A stretch of 6,786 nucleotides of DNA from positions 1-6,786 of the forward strand of contig CANETG010000139.1 in the NCBI GenBank assembly GCA_947440875.1. The letters run 5' to 3'. A model generated the notes under the pieces. The model was given only the letters and a program-made list of their open reading frames with translations, did no database searches and was not told where the DNA came from. Below, one piece after another: positions 1-4,967 of the stretch; the stretch's first letter is position 1, and every line of letters begins with the position of its first letter. The stretch comes from Bacteriovoracaceae bacterium. Its GTDB lineage: Bacteria; Bdellovibrionota; Bacteriovoracia; Bacteriovoracales; Bacteriovoracaceae. Position numbers and translations under genes: made by a program.

Positions 1-1
1 G

Positions 2-391
2 GAGCAAAGAAGAAGGCATACTCTTTCAAACGGTCAAACGGTCTGGGACTTCTCCGGTAACGTCTATGAATGGGTAAACTGGACTCTAGGTGGTCCACTC
101 ACTTCTGGTCCAACAAGCTGCAATTATATTGGATGGACACAACTCCCTGCTGTGTCTTGCGGAGCACTCTCGGCAGCTGACTACATGCCTGGTAATCCAG
201 GAGGAGCACCAACAGCAAACTACAATAGCAATTATGGATTAGGCTTTTTTTTGGGAGGTTCGGGTGGCGCCGCGCTTCGCGGTGGCGGTTGGGACCGTGG
301 GACGCTCAATGGTGCGTTCACGCTCTCTCTTTACGACCCTGCTAGTATCTCGGGCTCGAACGTTGGGTTTCGCTGCGTGTACCGACCTTAG
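2..391 (+). CDS. C-terminal part of an FGE/SUMF1-like (formylglycine-generating enzyme fold) protein, 5' end outside the window
   Basis: The frame is open from base 2 to the TAG at 389-391, giving 129 visible residues. A GTG at 152 lies inside the domain and is not the real start, because the conserved part begins earlier. Residues 15-24 (WDFSGNVYEW) match the signature seen near the end of the FGE-sulfatase / SUMF1-EgtB-PvdO family, and the chain ends with the usual LRGGGW (92-97) and VGFRC (121-125) blocks. Known members oxidise a cysteine or act as non-haem-iron enzymes, but many bacterial and phage members are ligand-binding or display proteins on the same C-type-lectin fold. No catalytic cysteine pair can be confirmed in this fragment, so enzymatic activity is not claimed. 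The stretch is glycine, serine and asparagine rich. Its tail resembles DGR target proteins (separate entry). It is convergent with the dehydrogenase at 533. Family assignment is good; function is unknown. Confidence 0.85.
   Translation, partial: EQRRRHTLSNGQTVWDFSGNVYEWVNWTLGGPLTSGPTSCNYIGWTQLPAVSCGALSAADYMPGNPGGAPTANYNSNYGLGFFLGGSGGAALRGGGWDRGTLNGAFTLSLYDPASISGSNVGFRCVYRP
281..379 (+). other. Candidate DGR variable region at the 3' end of the FGE-like gene
   Basis: DGR target proteins with this fold end in a tail where fixed residues alternate with positions encoded by AAY in the adenine-rich template repeat, followed by an invariant GFRC-like end. Here the fixed framework W, G, F, L, L, P-A-S, S, S, VGFRC is present. 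The intervening codons are GGT (287), GAC (293), CGT (296), CTC (305), TCT (326), TAC (332), GAC (335), ATC (347) and GGC (353), with AAT (308) and AAC (359) left as asparagine. All end in C or T, as expected if AAY codons were changed only at their adenines. The GC-rich end gggtttcgctgcgtg (365-379) would suit the homing-initiation end. No template repeat, Avd gene or reverse transcriptase lies in the window, so this is inferred from codon pattern and family resemblance only. Confidence 0.4.
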
Positions 392-532
392 ACTCACTTG
401 ATCGATTAAAAACTAAGGATAAACACTTTGGCGCTGGCAGGCACTTGGATCCTTGGTTCTTGGATATCTAGAACAAAATCAAAAGCATCCTCGATTTTTT
501 TCATAGTGCTGTAATTCGCACTTAATAATCTT
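392..532. other. Convergent intergenic spacer
   Basis: This 141-bp spacer lies between the FGE-like gene and the dehydrogenase, which converge on it. It contains three near-repeats of a CTTGG-centred motif in tandem (about 449-472) and a weak 5-bp inverted repeat AGTGC/GCACT (505-509 and 518-522, 8-nt loop). In the plus direction the inverted repeat is followed by a T-rich stretch, so it might help end transcription of the FGE-like gene, but the stem is too short to call a terminator. A 32-codon frame on the minus strand (504-406) has no convincing ribosome-binding site and is not called. Confidence 0.5.
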
Positions 533-1576
533 TTATTTCTTCAAACTCCCTAGATCAATCACAAACCGATATTTCACGTCACCTTTGAGCATCCGCTCGT
601 ACGCCTCATTAATCTGATTCATCGGAATCGTCTCAATGTCAGAGACGATATTGTGTTCTCCGCAGAAGTCGAGCATTTCCTGAGTCTCTTTAATTCCCCC
701 AATGAGCGATCCCGCCACAGTTCTTCGGCCGAAAATAAGAGACATCGCCGGAAGTTCATGCGGTTTCGGTGGAGCGCCAAGAAGAACCATCGTGCCGTCA
801 CGGTTAAGAAGAGAAACGTGTGAATTCATATCGAGGGGTGCCGAAACAGTATTGATGATGAGATCAAAACGATTGGCGTGTTTGGCGAAATCCTCTTCAG
901 TTTTTAGGACTAGAAAATCATGCGCCCCTAATCTCTCTCCATCCGCTCTCTTCTTCTCTGAAGAGGAAAGAATCGTCACGTGTGATCCCATCGCATTCGC
1001 GAGTTTCACGGCCATGTGACCGAGACCCCCAAGTCCCATCACAGCGACTTTGGTATTCTTCCCTGCTTTCCAGTGGCGAAGGGGTGAGTACGTCGTGATC
1101 CCTGCGCATAAAAGTGGAGCGGCGGCATCGAGGGGAAGATTGGCCGGAATTTTTAAAACAAAATTTTCATCCACGACAACCATCGTCGAATAGCCACCGT
1201 AAGTAGGTGTGCCGTCTTTATCGATGCCGTTGTAAGTTCCGACAAAACCATTCGAGCAATACTGCTCGAGACCTTCATCGCAAGAACGGCAGTGCTGACA
1301 TGAGTTCACGAGGCAACCCACTCCCACCTTATCGCCGACTTTGAAATTCTTTACCCCTTTTCCCACTTCGGAAACAACTCCCACTATTTCGTGTCCTGGG
1401 ACCATCGGAAAAGTCGATCCGCCCCACTCGTCACGCACCTGGTGAAGATCCGAGTGGCAGACGCCGCAGAAATGAATATCAATCTTGACGTCATTTGGTC
1501 CCGTTTCACGACGGGTGATATTGTGAGGTTTAAGTGGTTCGTTAACTTTGAAAGCAGCGTAAGCAGGTGTGAGCAT
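533..1576 (-). CDS. Zinc-dependent NAD(P)H alcohol/aldehyde dehydrogenase, YahK / cinnamyl alcohol dehydrogenase type
   Basis: This 347-residue cytosolic medium-chain dehydrogenase/reductase would interconvert primary alcohols and aldehydes. Members of this branch usually prefer NADPH and broad aldehyde substrates. The N-terminal GroES-like domain has the catalytic-zinc ligands C40 (in GVCHSDLH), H62-E63 (GHE) and C157, plus the four structural-zinc cysteines C93, C96, C99 and C107. The Rossmann nucleotide loop is GLGGLGH (181-187), and the following SSSEKKR (204-210) fits the Ser/Lys cofactor pocket of NADPH-using relatives. Length matches E. coli YahK (about 349). All key residues are present, so it looks functional. 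The ATG at 1576 is chosen over the in-frame TTG at 1588, because GGAG (1586-1583) lies six bases before the ATG and overlaps the TTG, and because family members begin MLTPAYAA-like. It stands 109 bp beyond asnS on the same strand, behind a hairpin, so it is probably a separate unit. The physiological substrate cannot be read from sequence. Confidence 0.93.
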   Translation of the reverse strand: MLTPAYAAFKVNEPLKPHNITRRETGPNDVKIDIHFCGVCHSDLHQVRDEWGGSTFPMVPGHEIVGVVSEVGKGVKNFKVGDKVGVGCLVNSCQHCRSCDEGLEQYCSNGFVGTYNGIDKDGTPTYGGYSTMVVVDENFVLKIPANLPLDAAAPLLCAGITTYSPLRHWKAGKNTKVAVMGLGGLGHMAVKLANAMGSHVTILSSSEKKRADGERLGAHDFLVLKTEEDFAKHANRFDLIINTVSAPLDMNSHVSLLNRDGTMVLLGAPPKPHELPAMSLIFGRRTVAGSLIGGIKETQEMLDFCGEHNIVSDIETIPMNQINEAYERMLKGDVKYRFVIDLGSLKK

Positions 1577-1582
1577 ATGAAT

Positions 1583-1586
1583 CTCC
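1583..1586 (-). promoter_or_regulatory. Ribosome binding site deciding the dehydrogenase start
   Basis: GGAG on the minus strand with a six-base spacer to the ATG at 1576. It sits inside the codons of the longer TTG-initiated reading, so the longer form is unlikely. Confidence 0.75.
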
Positions 1587-1608
1587 AATTTTGTTCTCTA
1601 TGAATTTT

Positions 1609-1637
1609 ATTATTTAAAAGGAAAGATGTATCTGAAA
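1609..1637 (-). promoter_or_regulatory. Possible promoter of the alcohol dehydrogenase gene
   Basis: On the minus strand AATAAT (1614-1609) resembles a -10 box at five of six positions, inside a very AT-rich stretch. The hexamer 17 bases upstream (TTTCAG, 1637-1632) is a poor -35. The placement, between the palindrome at 1644-1677 and the start codon, is right for a gene-specific promoter. The match itself is weak, so an activator or another sigma factor is possible. Confidence 0.22.
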
Positions 1638-1643
1638 GTGTTC

Positions 1644-1677
1644 TTAAGTTTGACCTCTCAAAAGAGGTCAAACTTAA
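1644..1677 (-). terminator. Perfect 15-bp stem, 4-nt loop palindrome after asnS (probable terminator, possibly an operator)
   Basis: The arms TTAAGTTTGACCTCT (1644-1658) and AGAGGTCAAACTTAA (1663-1677) are exactly complementary around a 4-nt loop. The element begins 8 bp after the asnS stop codon, the usual place for a terminator of the rsmJ-kinase-asnS cluster. No run of U follows the stem on the minus strand (it continues GAACAC), which is atypical for an intrinsic terminator. It may instead stabilise the 3' end of the message, or be a protein-binding palindrome upstream of the dehydrogenase. Confidence 0.55.
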
Positions 1678-1684
1678 ACATTAC

Positions 1685-3076
1685 TTAAAATTCAGCGTTT
1701 TTCGGGGTGCGTGGGAACGGAATCACATCACGGATATTCTGCATGCCGGAAATATACATCACAGCTCGCTCAAACCCGAGACCGAACCCCGCGTGCGGAA
1801 CCGATCCATATTTTCTGAGATCCGTGTACCACCAGTAATTGGCGACATCCATTTTCATCTCAGTCATGCGACCAACTAATTTATCGTAATTTTCTTCCCG
1901 CTGAGATCCCCCGATGAGTTCACCCACACCCGGAACAAGAACGTCCATGGCGCGAACGGTTTTTCCATCTTCGTTTTGCTTCATGTAAAACGCCTTAATC
2001 GCTTTCGGATAATCCGTCACAATAGTGGGACGTTTGAAAAATTGTTCCGCGAGAAATCTTTCGTGCTCTGTCTGAAGATCCATTCCCCATGAAACCGGGT
2101 AATCAAATTTCTGACCTTTCGAAATTTCTTGCTGAAGAATTTCAATCGCTTTTGTGTACGTCACCATCTCAAAGGGCGCGTTCATCACGTGCTCAAGAGT
2201 TTTGAGATTATCGGGAGCGTATCTTGAAGCAAGAAACTCTAACTCGTCTCCACACTGCTCAATTGATTTTTTGATCAGGTGTTTCACGTAGCCAGTCGCT
2301 AAAGCAGCGTTGTCTTCAAGCGTGTTGAAAGCGGCTTCTGGTTCGACCATCCAGAATTCTGAAAGGTGGCGGGCCGTATTGGAATTCTCAGAGCGGAATG
2401 TGGGACCGAAAGTATAAACGCGGCCCAAACCTCCGACAGCAAATGTTTCCGCTTCAAGCTGACCCGAAACCGAAAGAAAAGTTTCGCGGCCGAAATAATC
2501 TTGCTTAAAATCAATCGCCCCTTTATCCGTGCGTGGGAGTTTATCCAGTGGAAGAGTCGACAGGCGAAACATCTCACCCGCTCCTTCAGCATCCGAAGCA
2601 GTAATAATTGGCGTGTGAAGATAAGTGAAAGATTCATTCGTAAAATATTCATGCGTCGCCTGGGCAAGAACATGACGGAGACGAAACACTGCCGAAAAAG
2701 TATTCGTGCGCGAGCGAAGGTGAGCAATTTCTCTTAAGTACTCAAGCGACGTTTCTTTTTTCTGGAGAGGATAGTCTTCCGAGTTCGCACAAAAAACGTG
2801 AACGCGTTTTGCCTGCATTTCGACGGGTTGTTTCCCCTGAGAAGCAACCAGAAGTCCTTCGACTTCGACCGAAGATCCCATCGTGAGTTTGGAGATGTTG
2901 TCGTAATCCGGAAGTGTGGCATCGACAATAATCTGGAGATCTTTTTGAGTCGTTCCGTCGTTTAAGACCATGAACGAAAACTTCTTCGATTGACGAAGAG
3001 ATTTAATCCAACCTTTAACAATGATGGTCTGATCAACCGGTTTTTGTTCAAAAACTTTCTTAATGAGGTAATACAT
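1685..3076 (-). CDS. asnS: Asparagine--tRNA ligase (AsnRS)
   Basis: This cytosolic class IIb aminoacyl-tRNA synthetase charges tRNA-Asn with asparagine using ATP. At 463 residues it is nearly the length of E. coli AsnRS (466). An N-terminal OB-fold anticodon-binding domain covers about residues 16-95 (begins IIVKGWIKSLRQSKKFSF). The class II catalytic core follows: motif 1 around HTPIITASDAEGAGEMF (154-170), motif 2 with FRSENSN and the HLSEFWMVEPE segment (227-247), and motif 3 GFGLGFER ending in the ATP-binding R437. The chain finishes in the typical IRDVIPFPRTPKNAEF-like tail. It lacks the extra insertion expected of a bacterial AspRS, and the motif 2-3 spacing fits AsnRS. The ATG shares one base with the TAA of the upstream kinase (TAATG), with GGGAG eight bases upstream, so translation is probably coupled. 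It is the last gene of the minus cluster and shows no damage. Having AsnRS implies direct tRNA-Asn charging, not only the amidotransferase route. Confidence 0.97.
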   Translation of the reverse strand: MYYLIKKVFEQKPVDQTIIVKGWIKSLRQSKKFSFMVLNDGTTQKDLQIIVDATLPDYDNISKLTMGSSVEVEGLLVASQGKQPVEMQAKRVHVFCANSEDYPLQKKETSLEYLREIAHLRSRTNTFSAVFRLRHVLAQATHEYFTNESFTYLHTPIITASDAEGAGEMFRLSTLPLDKLPRTDKGAIDFKQDYFGRETFLSVSGQLEAETFAVGGLGRVYTFGPTFRSENSNTARHLSEFWMVEPEAAFNTLEDNAALATGYVKHLIKKSIEQCGDELEFLASRYAPDNLKTLEHVMNAPFEMVTYTKAIEILQQEISKGQKFDYPVSWGMDLQTEHERFLAEQFFKRPTIVTDYPKAIKAFYMKQNEDGKTVRAMDVLVPGVGELIGGSQREENYDKLVGRMTEMKMDVANYWWYTDLRKYGSVPHAGFGLGFERAVMYISGMQNIRDVIPFPRTPKNAEF

Positions 3077-4080
3077 TATTTACTCCCGAACACGAGGTGT
3101 TTGATTTCCAGAGTCTCAGAAGTTTTGAGACGTGGACCAAATTGTCCGACGACGCGACTTGCTGACATCGACGCAAGTTTCCCAGCGGATGCACAGGTGT
3201 GACCTTGAGAAATAGCGTAAAGGAACGCCCCTGCGTACATATCACCGGCGCCGTTGGAATCGATTGCTTTGATTTGATAGGGCTCAATATCTATGAAGGT
3301 GACTCCGTCCCAAATGATCGCACCATTTTCTCCCAGAGTGATGACGAAATTTTTTGCCACTTTCTTCAGTTCTTCACGCGCCGTCAGAATGCTGTCTGTT
3401 CCCACGTAAGAAAGTGCTTCGGACTCATTACAGAAAAGAAGATCAAGACCTGATCCCACCATTTCAATGAGTCCGTCTTTAAAAAACTTCACCATGTTCA
3501 CGTCCGAGAAAGTGAGTGCCGTTTTGACCCCTGCGGCCTGGGCAACATCACGAGCGTGGATAGCGGCTTCTTTGCCGGAGGGAGAGGCCACAAGATACCC
3601 TTCCATATAAAGGTATTTGGAATTTTTTATCGCTTCGGCGTCGACTTCAGTCTTGGCGAGGCTTCCCGTAATCCCGAGAAAAGTATTCATCGTTCGTTCT
3701 GCATCAGGTGTAATGAGAACAAGACACTTTCCCGTGATTCCACTTTCTCGCTTCTGAGATTTTAGGTTCGTGTCGACTCCGCTTTCGACGAGATCATTTA
3801 AATAGAAGTCGCCTGTCTCATCAGCGGCCACTTTGCACGAATAAAAACCCTTTGCTCCGAATTGAGAAATGGCAATGATGGTGTTGGCGGCACTTCCCCC
3901 GCCCTGTTTTTTCTTCGCCCCCATCCCGAGGGATTTTAAAAGATAATTTTGGCGATCTTCATCCACCAAAGTCATGAGACCTTTATCGATATTATGGTTA
4001 GTAAAAAAGGAATCGCTGACCTCAAATTCCATATCTACTAAAGCGTTGCCGATGGCATAGACGTCATACTTCTTTGTCAT
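3076..4080 (-). CDS. PfkB-family kinase, probable adenosine kinase
   Basis: This 334-residue cytosolic kinase of the ribokinase/PfkB superfamily most resembles the bacterial proteins annotated as adenosine kinase, which phosphorylate adenosine to AMP with ATP for purine salvage. The N-terminus (YDVYAIGNALVDMEFEV) is the first strand and lid of the fold. GGGSAANT (60-67) is the first PfkB signature that contacts the substrate. N218-E219-S220-E221 is the Mg-binding NxxE motif. DSNGAGD (274-280) is the second signature, with D280 as catalytic base and GAG as the anion hole; the usual form is DTxGAGD, so Ser-Asn here is a mild variant. TPDAERTMNTFLG (124-136) is also typical of the adenosine kinase group. 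AGGAG lies five bases before the ATG at 4080. It is 53 bp after rsmJ and overlaps asnS by one base. Kinase family is certain; adenosine as substrate is likely but a sugar or another nucleoside is not excluded. Confidence 0.9.
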   Translation of the reverse strand: MTKKYDVYAIGNALVDMEFEVSDSFFTNHNIDKGLMTLVDEDRQNYLLKSLGMGAKKKQGGGSAANTIIAISQFGAKGFYSCKVAADETGDFYLNDLVESGVDTNLKSQKRESGITGKCLVLITPDAERTMNTFLGITGSLAKTEVDAEAIKNSKYLYMEGYLVASPSGKEAAIHARDVAQAAGVKTALTFSDVNMVKFFKDGLIEMVGSGLDLLFCNESEALSYVGTDSILTAREELKKVAKNFVITLGENGAIIWDGVTFIDIEPYQIKAIDSNGAGDMYAGAFLYAISQGHTCASAGKLASMSASRVVGQFGPRLKTSETLEIKHLVFGSK

Positions 4081-4101
4081 GAAAACTCCTGGGTCGAAAA
4101 T

Positions 4102-4129
4102 AAAATAACTTTAAACTTATTCCACTCAA
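4102..4129 (-). promoter_or_regulatory. Possible internal promoter before the kinase gene
   Basis: In the 53-bp gap after the rsmJ-like gene, the minus strand has TTGAGT (4129-4124), a 16-base spacer and TATTTT (4107-4102). Each box matches the sigma-70 consensus at four of six positions. It could give kinase-asnS expression independent of the first gene. AT-rich DNA yields such matches by chance. Confidence 0.25.
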
Positions 4130-4133
4130 AATG

Positions 4134-4826
4134 CTAAGGGAAATAGATATCGTAGCGAGTAGATTTCCCTTCCATGCGGACGGGTTTGAGGTCAAGAAGT
4201 TCGCGCGAAAGACGAGGCCTCTTTACCACCACTCGTTTGATTCCCGCTCCGAGGGCTAAAGAGAGAACATTTTCGGCGTCACTGTCTCCAGCAAGAAGAT
4301 TTCGGAATATGCGCATCTCTTTTTTGGGAGACGATTTATGATTGGCATCTTCAAACATAGGATCAAAAAAAATGACGTCATTTTCTGGACGAGACTTAAG
4401 AAAGTCACTCGCCTCGCCCCCTTGAAAAGAAAATTTTTCGAGTAGCGGATGATCCGCGTTTTTAAGCGAGGACTCGATGAGAAAAGAAACCAAGGGATTT
4501 CGTTCGACTGCGGTGACTGCGCAGCCAGCCGCCAAAAACAAAAGACTATCACCGAGAAGCCCCGCCGTCAGGTCCACCACTCGTGGTTTGAAGGCCCCTT
4601 TAATGCCGATCGCGCGAGCGAAGAGTTCTTTTTGGACCGAGCTTTTCCGAAAAAAATCGAGGTGCCGATCAAGGATTTTATCAATTTCTATCCCGATAGG
4701 TTTTTCTTTAGGGTCATCTGAGTGGAGCCAGAATTGTCCATTTATCCACTCAAAAGTGGAGTTTGCACCAGGAATGTCTAACTCTGGAGGAATAGTTTTA
4801 CCGTCTTTTTTAAACAACAGAGGCAT
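4134..4826 (-). CDS. rsmJ: 16S rRNA (guanine-1516-N2) methyltransferase, RsmJ type
   Basis: This 230-residue class I SAM-dependent methyltransferase resembles RsmJ (YhiQ, DUF548), which in E. coli methylates the N2 of G1516 in 16S rRNA. From the ATG start, a GIKG segment (74-77) as in E. coli is followed by the SAM-binding motif I VVDLTAGLLGDS (83-94), the acidic loop ERNP (108-111), the catalytic FFDPMF (153-158), KKEMRIF (168-174), KRVVVKRP (197-204) and a terminal RYDIYF. All match the order and spacing of E. coli RsmJ (250 residues). The N-terminus is shorter and unlike E. coli's. The ATG at 4826 is preferred, but GAGAGGG lies 12 bases upstream, which is long. A TTG at 4850 would add eight residues, so the start is uncertain. 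It is the first gene of the minus cluster, divergent from gcvP. Target base is inferred from family membership. Confidence 0.87.
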   Translation of the reverse strand: MPLLFKKDGKTIPPELDIPGANSTFEWINGQFWLHSDDPKEKPIGIEIDKILDRHLDFFRKSSVQKELFARAIGIKGAFKPRVVDLTAGLLGDSLLFLAAGCAVTAVERNPLVSFLIESSLKNADHPLLEKFSFQGGEASDFLKSRPENDVIFFDPMFEDANHKSSPKKEMRIFRNLLAGDSDAENVLSLALGAGIKRVVVKRPRLSRELLDLKPVRMEGKSTRYDIYFP

Positions 4827-4866
4827 GTCGGAAACCAACCCTCTCAACAAACTTGTTCATCATTTG

Positions 4867-4907
4867 ACTAGATGCATTTTTAGCTCTTATTTCTTAACAA
4901 ATCTAGT
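4867..4907. repeat. Spaced inverted repeat ACTAGAT...ATCTAGT in the divergent rsmJ/gcvP region
   Basis: Perfect 7-bp half-sites at 4867-4873 and 4901-4907 lie 34 bp centre to centre, about three helical turns. The right half lies in the spacer of the proposed gcvP promoter and the left half upstream of its -35 box. This placement could suit a regulator binding on one DNA face. The sequence is AT-rich and short, so chance is possible. Confidence 0.3.
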
Positions 4908-4922
4908 GGTTTTCCTTACCAT
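4894..4922 (+). promoter_or_regulatory. Probable promoter of gcvP
   Basis: TTAACA (4894-4899, five of six matches to the -35 consensus), a 17-base spacer and TACCAT (4917-4922, four of six to the -10) would start transcription near 4929, leaving a leader of about 40 bases. A second -35-like TTGACT lies at 4864-4869 but lacks a good -10. The leader is too short to hold a glycine riboswitch and none was recognised. Confidence 0.45.
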
Positions 4923-4967
4923 GAACTGACCACACAACACTATTTTCGTTCGGCCTAAGGAAACATC

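Noticed and set aside
406..504. 32-codon frame on the minus strand beginning MKKIEDAFDFVL
   Set aside because: No ribosome-binding site of note, no recognised family, and it lies in a convergent spacer where chance frames of this length are common.
505..522. Intrinsic terminator between the convergent genes
   Set aside because: The stem is only five base pairs with an eight-base loop. It is noted within the spacer entry but too weak to call.
1577..1588. TTG start adding four residues to the alcohol dehydrogenase
   Set aside because: The GGAG ribosome-binding site of the ATG start lies within these codons, and homologues start at the ATG position.
2299..2737. Frames of 142 (minus) and 123 (plus) codons within asnS
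   Set aside because: Both are shadows of the asnS coding sequence, which carries all class II synthetase motifs in its own frame.
4811..4860. 16-codon out-of-frame ATG frame overlapping the rsmJ start, as a possible leader peptide
   Set aside because: No Shine-Dalgarno sequence precedes it and no attenuator-like hairpins follow.
4477..4929. 150-codon open frame on the plus strand antisense to the rsmJ-like gene
   Set aside because: It lies opposite a well-supported gene, its protein is basic and low in recognisable motifs, and it has no convincing ribosome-binding site.
4851..4967. Glycine riboswitch upstream of gcvP
   Set aside because: The predicted leader is only about 40 bases and the conserved aptamer core was not found.
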